Notes under the pieces: generated by a model
What the model was told of the DNA's origin: nothing
What the model saw: the letters and a program-made list of their open reading frames with translations, nothing else
The model's database searches: none
Shown: positions 1-10,668 of the stretch, one piece after another
Layout: the number at the start of each line of letters is the position of its first letter
Numbering within the stretch: position 1 is the stretch's first letter
Source: Tragulus kanchil
Taxonomy: Eukaryota; Chordata; Mammalia; Artiodactyla; Tragulidae
Length of the DNA stretch: 64,000 nt
Direction: 5' to 3'
Assembly: GCA_022376925.1 (NCBI GenBank)
Contig: JAIOJX010000028.1
Location: forward strand, 75,481,001-75,545,000
Translations under genes and position numbers: made by a program

Positions 1-138
1 CAGCTGGGTTTCCAAATAAAGATGTATTCCTTGCCTCAACACCTTGTCTCCAATTCGTTGGTATGTCACACGGAATTCATTGACCTTGTCGTGCAGCAAG
101 CAGAGTGAGCTTGAACTCAGTGAAAAAAATTGGCTTTA

Positions 139-290
139 GGGACTTCTCTGGTGGTTCAGTGGTTAAGACTCTGTGCTTCTAATGCAGGAGACCCGGGTTT
201 GATCCCTGGTCAGGGAACTAGATCCCACATGCCACAACTAAGACCCAGTGCAGCCAAATTAAGATAAATAAAGCAATAGTTTAAAAAAAA
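139..290 (+). mobile_element. CHR-type SINE, plus strand
   Basis: tRNA-derived SINE with an A-box-like head (GTGGTTCAGTGGTTAAGA), a B-box-like GGTTTGATCCCTGG and an A-rich tail. A 16-bp direct repeat (AAAAAAATTGGCTTTA) at 123-138 and 287-302 is its target-site duplication, which shows L1-type insertion. The short body ending in a CAGCCAAATTAAGATAAATAAA-like tail matches the generic artiodactyl CHR form and not the longer form common later in the window. Confidence 0.85.
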
Positions 291-302
291 AAATTGGCTT
301 TA

Positions 303-1160
303 GCAATCCAGGAGCCTTGCAGCTTGTGACTGGCTGGCTCTGATCAGGATATATTGGGACAAGGCCTTAGCAGCTGCCAGGACCATTTCTGTTGAGGATC
401 TTTCCTTCAAGGTAACCTGAAGCAGCACCAGCTGCCCCAGTGCTTGGCAGTTGAAGCAAAGAACTAACAAACTTCTATGAGTCAACGGACTTGATTTCAT
501 AAGGTAAGTCTCTCCATTTTGATAGCTGGTTTCTCTCACTTGTTTTTTTGTGTGCCCTTCTGTGTTATGAGTTGACATACTCAATCTTGCAAGGTTAAAT
601 CTCTCCAGCCTGCTTAATGTGGGCTTTTCATTTATTGGACAAACGAATTTGGTTGGGGTACCCTATTGGAGAGGAGAATTTTTGGATTGTACTTGAACTG
701 GAACTGGTTCATTGGGGAATAAGTTCTTGGGGGTGGGCAGGTCCAGCCCAGTTGGAATTCATTCATTTGCTTTGTAGAGTGTACTTGTTTACCTGAATTG
801 GGAACTGTTCCGGCAGTGCATTGATGCTAGAATTTCTGTCATTTGTGTTGGAATTTGCTTCTGGAATTTTTTGAGAGGTCATTTGTATTAACTGGTCTAT
901 ATCTTTTGTGTTTTTATGCTATCAAACCTACAAAAATGGAAAATATTGCATCTACCCAAAGGAAAGCTCTTTGGGGCATGTATTTAGATATGTTAAGATC
1001 ATAAAATCAGTGGCCTCTGAATGGATCGCAATTACACAACCTCAGAGTTAGAAGCATTTTGCAAAGGAGATAAGTCTGATAATGAAGGTAGAGGCTCAGG
1101 AGCTCCCTCAGACTTGCATCTGATTCTAATTTCCTCTATAGGAGCTCTGGGTAACTTCAA
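303..1160. other. Low-repeat DNA, no gene seen
   Basis: I see no recognisable gene or transposon here. The short open frames on both strands lack known motifs. The sequence runs into the 3' part of a BovB element at about 1165. Confidence 0.5.
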
Positions 1161-1164
1161 TAGT

Positions 1165-1822
1165 GGGCAGCTTCAGCACATTCCTTCCCTGTCCTTCACT
1201 GTCTCCCTGAGTTTGCTCAAACTCATGTCCATTGAGTCAGTGATACCATTCAACATCTCATCCTCTGTTGTCCCCTTCTCCTCTTGTCTTCAGTCTTTCC
1301 CAGCATCAGGGTCTTTTCCAATGAGTTGGCTCTTTGAATCAGGTGGGCAAAGTATTGGAGGTTCAGCTTCAGCATCAGTCCTTCCAATGAATATTCAGGG
1401 TTGATTTTCTTTAGGATTGCCTGGTTTGATCTCCTTGCAGTCCAAGGGACTCTCAAAAGTCTACAGCACCACAATTTGAAAGCATCAATTTTTCGACACT
1501 CAGCCTTCTTTATGGTTCAACTCACATCCATACATGACTACTGGAAAAACCATAGCTTTGACTATACTGACCTCTGTCAATAAAGAGAGGTCTCTGCTTT
1601 TTAATACACTGTTTGTCATACCTATTCTTCCAAGGAGCAAGCATCTTTTAATTTCATGTCTGCACTCACTGTCTGCAGGGATCTTGGAGCCCAAGAAAAT
1701 AAAATCTGTCACTTTTTCTGCATGGATTTGCCATGAAGTGATGGGACTGGATGCTGCGATCTTTGTGTTTTGAATGTTGAGTTTCAAGCCACTTTTTACA
1801 CTCCTCTTTCACTTTCATCAAG
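1165..1822 (-). mobile_element. BovB (RTE LINE) 3' part, reverse transcriptase C-terminal region
   Basis: Reverse-strand frames at 1250-1474 and 1500-1787 contain BovB hallmarks: a block reading SLEKTLMLG followed by an RRRGQQRMR-type basic run, and a FLGSKI / HEIKRCLLLGR block. They belong to the C-terminal half of the RTE reverse transcriptase. The element continues at 3300-6060, so this is the 3' segment of one long minus-strand copy, decayed by stops and frameshifts. BovB is found throughout ruminants. Confidence 0.85.
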
Positions 1823-2180
1823 ATATTAACACACATATATGGAATCTAGTAGGATGGTCTTTATAACACATGCAGTGAACTCATGGGAAAACAGACAGAG
1901 CATAGACATATAGACATTGTGGGGAAGAAATAGGGAGAGGGAGGCATGGAGGCAGTAACATGGAAACCTATACTGTCATGTGTGGAAAAGATAGCTATTA
2001 TCATTGTGCTAAGGGAATAGGAGTGCTCACAAAGGCATGAGGCGATGGTCTGGAGGGGTGGGATGGGGGAAACTGGGGGTGGGGACCAGGGTTATGCATA
2101 TGACTGATATGGGAACATACATGTCTGTGAGCAACAAAACTCTGTAAAACCTTTAAAATAAAGAATTTTTAAAAAGAAAC
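1823..2180 (+). mobile_element. 5'-truncated L1 3' UTR nested in BovB
   Basis: Starts with ATATTAACACACATATATGG and follows the same order as the 3' end of the full-length L1 at 61645-61975: GGAATCTAGTAGGATGGT, the ACATTGTGGGGAAG block, then the CAACAAAACTCTGTAAAA terminus and an A-rich tail. It interrupts BovB at the TTTCATCAAG position, so it inserted after BovB did. It is clearly diverged from the 61-kb L1, so it is older. A second copy at 2907-3265 comes from duplication 1. Confidence 0.8.
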
Positions 2181-3299
2181 TCTTTATTTTTTGCTTTCTG
2201 CTATTAAAGTAGTATGATCTGCGTATCTGAGGTTTGTTGGTTTCAGGCTTGTGGGCAGCTTCAGCACATTCCTTCCTTCTCACTGTCTCCCTGAGTTTGC
2301 TCAAACTCATGTCCATTGAGTCAGTGATACCATTCAACATCTCATCCTCTGTTGTCCCCTTCTCCTCTTGTCTTCAGTCTTTCCCAGCATCAGGGTCTTT
2401 TCCAATGAGTTGGCTCTTTGAATCAGGTGGGCAAAGTATTGGAGGTTCAGCTTCAGCATCAGTCCTTCCAATGAATATTCAGGGTTGATTTTCTTTAGGA
2501 TTGCCTGGTTTGATCTCCTTGCAGTCCAAGGGACTCTCAAAAGTCTACAGCACCACAATTTGAAAGCATCAATTTTTCGACACTCAGCCTTCTTTATGGT
2601 TCAACTCACATCCATACATGACTACTGGAAAAACCATAGCTTTGACTATACTGACCTCTGTCAATAAAGAGAGGTCTCTGCTTTTTAATACACTGTTTGT
2701 CATACCTATTCTTCCAAGGAGCAAGCATCTTTTAATTTCATGTCTGCACTCACTGTCTGCAGGGATCTTGGAGCCCAAGAAAATAAAATCTGTCACTTTT
2801 TCTGCATGGATTTGCCATGAAGTGATGGGACTGGATGCTGCGATCTTTGTGTTTTGAATGTTGAGTTTCAAGCCACTTTTTACACTCCTCTTTCACTTTC
2901 ATCAAGATATTAACACACATATATGGAATCTAGTAGGATGGTCTTTATAACACATGCAGTGAACTCATGGGAAAACAGACAGAGCATAGACATATAGACA
3001 TTGTGGGGAAGAAATAGGGAGAGGGAGGCATGGAGGCAGTAACATGGAAACCTATACTGTCATGTGTGGAAAAGATAGCTATTATCATTGTGCTAAGGGA
3101 ATAGGAGTGCTCACAAAGGCATGAGGCGATGGTCTGGAGGGGTGGGATGGGGGAAACTGGGGGGGTGGGGACCAGGGTTATGCATATGACTGATATGGGA
3201 ACATACATGTCTGTGAGCAACAAAACTCTGTAAAACCTTTAAAATAAAGAATTTTTTAAAAAAAGAAACTCTTTATTTTTTTGCTTTCTGCTATTAAAG

Positions 3300-4433
3300 T
3301 AGTATGATCTGCGTATCTGAGGTTGTTGATATTTCTCCAGAAATCTTGGTTTCAGGCTTGTGATTGATCAGCCTGGCATTGTCACTTGATGTACTCTGCA
3401 TAGAAGTTAAATAAACAGGGTGACAATATACATCCTTGCTGAACTCTTTTCTCAATTTTGAACCAGACTGTTGCTCCACATCTGGTTCTAACTGTTGCAT
3501 CTTGTCCTGCATATAGGTTTCTCAGGAGACAGGTAGTATGGTATTCCCATCTCATTAAGAATTTTCCACAGTTTGCAGTGCTCCACACAGTCAAAGGCTT
3601 TAGCAGCTTTAGCATAGTCAATGAAGCAGAAGTAGATTTTTTTTTTTTAACTCCTTTGGTTTATTCCTATAGTTCGATGGATGTTGGCAGTTTGATCTCT
3701 GGTTCCTCTGCCTCTTCTAAATCCAACTTGTACATCTGAAAGTTCTCAATTCATGTACTGCTGAGGCCTCGGTTGAAGGATTTTCAGCATATCTTGCTAG
3801 CATGTGAAATGAGGCAATGGTACAGTAATTTTCATTCTTTGTCATTGTCTTTCTTTGGGGTTGGAATGAAAACTGACCTTTTTCAGTCCTATGTTCATTG
3901 CTGAGTTTTCCAAATTTGCTGACATATTGAGTGCAGCACTTTAACAGCATCATCTAGGATTTGAAATAGCTTAGCTAGAATTACATCACCTCCAGTAGCT
4001 TTGTTTGTAGTAATGCTTCCTAAGGCCTGATCTGACTTCACATTCCAGGATGTCTGGCTCTAGGTGAGTGATCTTACCATTGTGGTTATCCTGGTCATTA
4101 AGATCTTTTTTGTACAGTTCTTCTGTGTATTCTTGCCGCCTTTTCTTAATCTCTTCTGCTTCTGTTGGGTCCTTGCTGTTTTTGCCCTTTATTGTGCCCG
4201 TTTTTGCATGAGATGTTCTATTGGTGTCTCCAGTTTTATTGAAGAGATCCCTAGTCCTTCTCATTTGATTGTTTTCCTCTATTTCTTTGCATTGTTCACT
4301 TAGGCTTTCTTATCTCTCCTTGCTATTCTCTGGAACTCTGCATTCAGATGGGTCTCACTTTCCTTTTCTTCTTTGCCTTTCACTTCTTTTCCCAGTTATT
4401 TGTAAGGCTTCCTAACCACCACTTTGCCTTCTT
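3300..4433 (-). mobile_element. BovB reverse transcriptase core, degraded
   Basis: Continues the BovB copy. The reverse frame at 3382-3621 carries the reverse transcriptase motif B region (QQGCILSPCLFNFYAEY) and the FLMRWEYHTTCLLRNLYAGQ block. The frame at 3986-4264 carries the linker upstream of the RT domain (EELYKKDLNDQDNHNG). Frames are broken by stops, so no enzyme can be made. Confidence 0.85.
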
Positions 4434-4448
4434 GCATTTCTATTTCTT

Positions 4449-4765
4449 TTTTTTTAACATTTATTTATCTTTTGGGGGTGAGGTGGGGAGGGAGGGGGAC
4501 GGGCGGGCCACTTCTATTGGTCTTTCATTTCTCTATTTTCATCCATCTTTGTTCTTTTGGCTCCTATGGGCCTCCCATCGCGGTGGCCTCTGTCGTCGCA
4601 GAGCACAGGCTCTGGGCGCATGCGCTCCAGAGCTCCGGCTCAGTAATTGGACACATCAGTCCAGCCGCTCTACGGCACATGGGATCTTCCCAGGCCAGGG
4701 ATCGAACCAGCATCCCTTGCACTGCAAGGTGGTGTCCTTACCCACTGGACCACCAGGGGAAGCCC
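4449..4765 (-). mobile_element. Long CHR-like SINE inserted in BovB
   Basis: Full-length minus-strand copy. On the minus strand it reads head GGGCTTCCCCTGGTGGTCCA, B box GGTTCGATCCCTGG, the CAATTACTGAGCCGGAGCTC middle, and a tail that appears as poly(T) near 4449. Perfect 15-bp TSDs (GCATTTCTATTTCTT) lie at 4434-4448 and 4766-4780. The right flank TTCTT/AA resembles an L1 endonuclease site. Little decay suggests a relatively recent insertion. Confidence 0.9.
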
Positions 4766-4780
4766 GCATTTCTATTTCTT

Positions 4781-5739
4781 AAGGATGGTTTTGGTAATCA
4801 CCTCCTGTATAATGTTAAGAACCTCTGTCCATAGTTCTTCAGGCACTCTGTCTACCAGATCTATTCCTTTGAATCTATTCAGCACCTCCACTGTATAATC
4901 ATAAGGAATTTGATTTATGTCATATCTGAATGGTATAGTGGTTTTCCATACTTTTTTCAAGCCTGAATTTTGCAATAAGGACTTTATGATATGAGCCACA
5001 GTCAGTTCTAGGTCTTGTTTTTTTGCTGACTGTATAGAGATTCTCCTTTTTTTTTCCTTCAAAAAAATATAATGAATCTGATTTTGGTATTGACCATGTG
5101 GTGACATCCATGTGTGGAGTCATCTCTTGTGTTGTTGGAAGAGGGTGCTTGCTATGACCAGGGCATTCTCTTGGCAAAACTCTGTTAGCCTTTGCTCTGC
5201 TTCATTTTGTACTCCAAGGCCAAACTTGCCTGTTATTCTGGGTATGTCTTGACTTCCTACTTTTGCATTCCAATCCCCTATGATGAAAAGGACATCTTTT
5301 TTTGGTATTAGTTCTAGAAGGTCTTAGGTCTTCATAGAACCACTCAACTTTAGCTTATTCAGCATTAGTGGTTGAGGTATAGACTTTGATTACTGTGATA
5401 CTGAATGGTTTGCCTTGGAAACAAACTGAGGTCATTCTGTTGTTTTGCTGATTGCATCCAAGTACTCCATTTTGGACTCTTTTGTTGACTGTGAGGGCCA
5501 CTCCATTTCTTTTAAGAGATTCTTGCCCACAGTAGTAGAAATAATGGTTATTCTGGGTTAAATTTGCCCATCCATTTTAGTTCAATGATTCCTAAAACGT
5601 CAGTGTTCATTCTTGCTATTTCCTGCTTGACCACGTCCAGTTTACCCTGATTCACAGACCTTCATCCTTTCTGGAGCTTTTTCTCTGCTCTTCCCCCATA
5701 GCATATTGGATACGTATGGACCTGGGGGGCTCATCTTCC
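4781..5739 (-). mobile_element. BovB endonuclease region, degraded
   Basis: BovB resumes exactly after the SINE duplication. The reverse frames at 4772-5107 and 4920-5177 match the region between the endonuclease and RT (ELTVAHIIKSLLQNSGLKK). Farther on, the plus strand reads antisense to the apurinic endonuclease segment (around 5200-5660). Stops and indels are frequent. Confidence 0.8.
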
Positions 5740-5751
5740 ACTGTCATCTCT

Positions 5752-5752
5752 C

Positions 5753-5787
<35 letters not shown>

Positions 5788-6017
5788 GGCCACTTCTATT
5801 GATCTTTCATTTATCTATTTCCATCCATCTTTGTTCCTTGACCTGTGTGTGCCTCCCATCGCAGTGGCCTCTCTCCTCGCAGAGCACCGACTTGGTAGTT
5901 GGACACATTGGTCTAGCCGCTCCACAGCACGTGGGATCTTCCCAGGCCAGGGATCGAACCGGCGCCCCTTGCACTGCAAGGCGGTGTCCTTACCCACTGG
6001 ACCACAAGGGAAGCCCT
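5752..6017 (-). mobile_element. CHR-like SINE in the BovB 5' region, (TA)n tail
   Basis: Minus-strand SINE with 12-bp TSDs ACTGTCATCTCT at 5740-5751 and 6018-6029. Its tail reads as T(n) next to a (TA)n tract of about eight units. It lacks a block of the GC-rich middle present in other copies (direct passage from CAACTACCAAGTCGG to TGCTCTGCGAGG on the minus strand), so it is a deletion variant or a separate subfamily. Confidence 0.85.
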
Positions 6018-6868
6018 ACTGTCATCTCTTTTTGCCTTTTCATTGTGTTCTTGTGGTGCTCAACAACATGAATATTATACTTAACATTGATAATTCTCAA
6101 TAGACAAATCTATATTAATCAAACCAACAAGCTTAAGCCACCTTCCATAGCAGATATCAATTCAGTAGTGAACATTTCCTAGATCATGGGTCCTAAAATT
6201 TGTCTTGGCCAATTTTTTATATATTTAGATTTAATTTGTAAGCCAGTTACTTCCAAGTCAATAAAATAATGCATTTACAGGTTATTTCTAAAATTGAACC
6301 TTTAGCCTTTGCTCTGCTTCATTTTGTACTCCAACGCCAAACTTGCCTGTTATTCTGGGTATGTCTTGACTTCCTACTTTTGCATTCCAATCCCCTATGA
6401 TGAAAAGGACATCTTTTTTTGGTATTAGTTCTAGAAGGTCTTAGGTCTTCATAGAACCACTCAACTTTAGCTTATTCAGCATTAGTGGTTGAGGTATAGA
6501 CTTTGATTACTGTGATACTGAATGGTTTGCCTTGGAAACAAACTGAGGTCATTCTGTTGTTTTGCTGATTGCATCCAAGTACTCCATTTTGGACTCTTTT
6601 GTTGACTGTGAGGGCCACTCCATTTCTTTTAAGAGATTCTTGCCCACAGTAGTAGAAATAATGGTTATTCTGGGTTAAATTTGCCCATCCATTTTAGTTC
6701 AATGATTCCTAAAACGTCAGTGTTCATTCTTGCTATTTCCTGCTTGACCACGTCCAGTTTACCCTGATTCACAGACCTTCATCCTTTCTGGAGCTGTTTC
6801 TCTGCTCTTCCCCCATAGCATATTGGATACGTATGGACCTGGGGGGCTCATCTTCCACTGTCATCTCT

Positions 6869-6913
<45 letters not shown>

Positions 6914-7148
6914 TTTTTGGCCACTTCTATTGATCTTTCATTTATCTATTTCCATCCATCTTTGTTCCTTGACCTGTGTGTGCCTCCCATCGCAGTGGCC
7001 TCTCTCCTCGCAGAGCACCGACTTGGTAGTTGGACACATTGGTCTAGCCGCTCCACAGCACGTGGGATCTTCCCAGGCCAGGGATCGAACCGGCGCCCCT
7101 TGCACTGCAAGGCGGTGTCCTTACCCACTGGACCACAAGGGAAGCCCT
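6869..7148 (-). mobile_element. Second copy of the 5752-6017 SINE, longer (TA)n
   Basis: Same insertion with the same TSDs (6857-6868 and 7149-7160), brought by duplication 2. The SINE body appears identical, but the (TA)n tract is about twice as long. This accounts for the 14-bp change in offset between the copies (1117 before the tract, 1131 after it). Confidence 0.9.
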
Positions 7149-7499
7149 ACTGTCATCTCTTTTTGCCTTTTCATTGTGTTCTTGTGGTGCTCAACAACAT
7201 GAATATTATACTTAACATTGATAATTCTCAATAGACAAATCTATATTAATCAAACCAACAAGCTTAAGCCACCTTCCATAGCAGATATCAATTCAGTAGT
7301 GAACATTTCCTAGATCATGGGTCCTAAAATTTGTCTTGGCCAATTTTTTATATATTTAGATTTAATTTGTAAGCCAGTTACTTCCAAGTCAATAAAATAA
7401 TGCATTTACAGGTTATTTTTTACATAAAGATTGAACCAGAAATCTCAACTTTTTCTACTTCAGGGCGCGTTGAAGGTCAACAGCTCCAGCAGCACAAGA

Positions 7500-7755
7500 C
7501 TTAATCTCCACAAAGGCAGATGGCAAATTTCCGAGTTAAGTACCAATTTGTAGTTGATGCAGGAGACTGCAGGTTTGATACAGGAGACTGTAGCTTTGAT
7601 CTATGGGTCAGGAAGATTCTCTGGAGAATTTGAAATGACAACCTGATCCAGTATTCTTGCCTGGGAATTCCCTTGGACAGAGGAGTCTGGTGGGCTATTT
7701 CCATGGGGTTGCAAATGAGTTGGACATGATTTAGTGACTGAACAACAACATCCAA
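7500..7755 (+). mobile_element. Degraded Bov-tA SINE
   Basis: Recognisable Bov-A body with the CCAGTATTCTTGCCTGGGAA block, the GGACAGAGGAGTCTGGTGGG block and the GCAAATGAGTTGGACATGA 3' end. The tRNA-related head is disturbed by a local repeat of GCAGGAGACTG. Old and not mobile. Confidence 0.75.
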
Positions 7756-7849
7756 GTAATTCACTTATTAATCATTATAATGTTCATCTCTGCATAAACA
7801 TCATTAACGTACATATAGACATAGTATTAAAATATTGATTCATTCTTTT

Positions 7850-8045
7850 TTGGCCTTTTAAAAACTTTTAAATTTATTTTTAATTGAAGGATGATTGCTT
7901 TACAATATTGGCTTGATTTTTGCCATACATCAACATGAATTATCCATAGGTGTATGTATGTCCCCTCCCTCTTGAATCTCTCAACCACCTCCCACCCTTT
8001 CCCACCTCTTGGGTTGTTACAGAGCCCCAGTTTGATTCATTCCTG
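7850..8045 (-). mobile_element. L1 3' UTR fragment, minus strand
   Basis: The plus strand reads TTTAATTGAAGGATGATTGC, then CATACATCAACATGAATTATCC and a C-rich CCACCTCCCACCC stretch ending GTTACAGAGCCCCAG. I recognise this order from artiodactyl L1 3' UTRs in antisense orientation. No coding potential. Confidence 0.65.
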
Positions 8046-8175
8046 ATTTGTTTTAAAAATTATGTCTAAAGTGCTATTTTTTCCTCAAAGAATTATTCAA
8101 AACCTCTACTTATAACTACTAATGTTTCCAAAGAAGAAAGATTATTCCTATGGTTGAAGAGCATTAGCTGTTGAT

Positions 8176-8310
8176 AGCTATCCTCTTTCTTCCTTTCCTT
8201 CTTTCTTCCTCCTCTTGTCCACCTTCTCTCCCTCTTTCTTTCCTTCTTTCTTTCCCTCCTTTCCTCTTTCTCTCCTCCCTCTCTTCCTTCCTTCCATTTT
8301 CCCAACTCTC
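8176..8310. repeat. Polypyrimidine (CTTT/CCTT)n tract
   Basis: About 135 bases of almost pure C/T on the plus strand, made of TTCC, TTTC and CTCC units. Frames translated from it are low-complexity (reverse strand: Lys/Arg/Glu-rich) and are not genes. Such tracts can form triplex DNA; nothing shows a function here. Confidence 0.85.
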
Positions 8311-9095
8311 CATTTTTTTTGTCTTTTATACTTAAAAAATAATCTATATGAACTGAAAAAAAGGAAACACTATATAGAGTTAAAAGTGATGTTTTCTCCT
8401 TACCTGCTTTCTTCCCATTCTGCTACTGTCCCCAGAGGTATCTTTATCATTTGGCCTATATCCTTCTAGACCTTTTCTAAGAATCCATTCACAGATACAG
8501 ATCTAAAAATATATATTAGTTTAAAATATAAATGAGACCATATTATATTCATTGCTTTGCCTTTTTAAAAAAACTCCTCACATACATACACATATCCACA
8601 TATAATATACACATCTCAACCTGTCAGTTGAGATATATAGATGTCTGTAGCATATTTTGTCATGGAGAAAAATAGGTAAAGTTCAAAAGGAAGAATGTTC
8701 TTCTATGGAAGAGCAAGTCACTTAGAGTAAGAATGGCATTAGGCCAAGCTTGTCAGGTCAGGTTCTTTTCATTATTCATAGTGGCTTCCTTTCCATGAAA
8801 GCTCACTTGAAGCTGAAAAGAGAACTCCTTCTCATCAGATTATGTAGAATTCCTATTAACCTCACTTTTTTCAGAACCAGAGTTCCCTCAGGGCTGTGTT
8901 ATTTCCTGGTAGTAACTTAAGTGTTTAGGAGCCTTTTGAATTCTCTCTTAATGACCTGAAAGGACAATTAGTCCATTTGCTGAACTGAGTCAACAACTAG
9001 GTGGCCAAATAAACCCAGTTCCTTGCATGGAGAAACTGTGTTTCTCTGGCCCAGAGTATACCCCCAAATACATTCTCAGTACAAGTACAAGTGAA
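8311..9095. other. Low-repeat DNA, no gene seen
   Basis: AT-rich sequence with no recognised element. The part from about 8605 onward is repeated at 9637 by duplication 3. Confidence 0.45.
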
Positions 9096-10668
9096 GTACA
9101 AATGAAAGTCGCTTGGTCATGTCCGACTCTTTGTGACCGATGGATGAGTCTTGGAATTCTCCAGGCAAGAGTGCTGGAGTGGGTAGCTTTTTCCTTCTCA
9201 AGGGGACCTTGCCAACCCAGGGACTGAACCCAGGTCTTCCACATTGCAGACATATTCTTTACTGTCTGAGATACCAGGGGAGCCCTCACAGTACAAAGGT
9301 ATCTATAAATGACAAAAGACTTAAAAGTCATGCAAAAAGATCTGATAAATTGATAAAGACATTTAGACAATACTTATTTCAAGTGACCAGAGATCTCAAA
9401 AGCAAATATAAATTCTTAGTAAAAATCATTTTATTTCAGTTGTCATAAATTTAATAGAAGAAAAGAAACCAAAGTGAAATACAAGAAATTTTTAAGCTTC
9501 AGGTAAGTATTTCTTCAAAACAGATGTACTAATTTCTAAAATAATTCTAAGACAAATGAATAGAGTGAAATATCAAAATACTGTGATTAGTACATACTTT
9601 CATAAAAGTCAAATGACATCTCTTATATCCAGATATATATACACATCTCAACCTGTCAGTTGAGATATATAGATGTCTGTAGCATATTTTGTCATGGAGA
9701 AAAATAGGTAAAGTTCAAAAGGAAGAATGTTCTTCTATGGAAGAGCAAGTCACTTAGAGTAAGAATGGCATTAGGCCAAGCTTGTCAGGTCAGGTTCTTT
9801 TCATTATTCATAGTGGCTTCCTTTCCATGAAAGCTCACTTGAAGCTGAAAAGAGAACTCCTTCTCATCAGATTATGTAGAATTCCTATTAACCTCACTTT
9901 TTTCAGAACCAGAGTTCCCTCAGGGCTGTGTTATTTCCTGGTAGTAACTTAAGTGTTTAGGAGCCTTTTGAATTCTCTCTTAATGACCTGAAAGGACAAT
10001 TAGTCCATTTGCTGAACTGAGTCAACAACTAGGTGGCCAAATAAACCCAGTTCCTTGCCTGGAGAAACTGTGTTTCTCTGGCCCAGAGTATACCCCAAAT
10101 ACATTCTCAGTACAAGTACAAGTGAAGTACAAATGAAAGTCGCTTGGTCATGTCCGACTCTTTGTGACCGATGGATGAGTCTTGGAATTCTCCAGGCAAG
10201 AGTGCTGGAGTGGGTAGCTTTTTCCTTCTCAAGGGGACCTTGCCAACCCAGGGACTGAACCCAGGTCTTCCACATTGCAGACATATTCTTTACTGTCTGA
10301 GATACCAGGGGAGCCCTCACAGTACAAAGGTATCTATAAATGACAAAAGACTTAAAAGTCATGCAAAAAGATCTGATAAATTGATAAAGACATTTAGACA
10401 ATACTTATTTCAAGTGACCAGAGATCTCAAAAGCAAATATAAATTCTTAGTAAAAATCATTTTATTTCAGTTGTCATAAATTTAATAGAAGAAAAAGAAA
10501 CCAAAGTGAAATACAAGAAATTTTTAAGCTTCAGGTAAGTATTTCTTCAAAACAGATGTACTAATTTCTAAAATAATTCTAAGACAAATGAATAGAGTGA
10601 AATATCAAAATACTGTGATTAGTACATACTTTCATAAAAGTCAAATGACATCTCTTATATCCAGATAG
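8605..10668. repeat. Duplication 3: unit about 1032 bp
   Basis: Copy 1 is 8605-9636 and copy 2 is 9637-10668, holding one Bov-tA and unique DNA. A few single-base differences occur, for example CCTTGCATGG versus CCTTGCCTGG near 9025/10057 and A-run length changes. The junction lies in TATATATACACATCTC, where the true continuation (AGATAGCCTTATATT) is replaced by a restart of the unit. Confidence 0.9.
9100..9288 (-). mobile_element. Bov-tA SINE
   Basis: Antisense Bov-A body: TGAAAGTCGCTTGGTCATGT, CCGACTCTTTGTGACC, TTCTCCAGGCAAGAGTGCTG, then the tRNA-like head in reverse ending in ACCAGGGGAGCCCT. A duplicated copy lies at 10131-10319. Short open frames across it are incidental. Confidence 0.85.

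Larger units (their letters stand above)
1161..3330. repeat. Duplication 1: unit about 1084 bp, two copies
   Basis: Copy 1 is 1161-2245 and copy 2 is 2246-3330. Both hold the BovB 3' segment plus the nested L1 end. Differences are mainly homopolymer lengths, for example the G run near 3165. At the junction (2232-2275) the true right flank is present in shortened, garbled form: about 20 bases are missing compared with 3322-3358, and the restart near 2270 differs from 1183-1195. This looks like two poor-quality ends abutted. Confidence 0.9.
5187..7430. repeat. Duplication 2: unit about 1117-1131 bp
   Basis: Copy 1 is 5187-6303 and copy 2 is 6304-7430. It contains the BovB endonuclease end, a SINE and unique flank. 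Differences seen: CAAGGCC versus CAACGCC near 5215/6335, GAGCTTTTT versus GAGCTGTTT near 5676/6793, and the (TA)n length. The first copy stops near 6290, where the second continues into unique sequence at 7420. Confidence 0.9.

Noticed and set aside
139..290. Functional tRNA genes at the SINE heads
   Set aside because: The A and B boxes belong to tRNA-derived SINEs; no cloverleaf with an acceptor stem and anticodon arm can be formed.
8093..8305. Lys/Arg/Glu-rich reverse frame
   Set aside because: Translation of a polypyrimidine tract.
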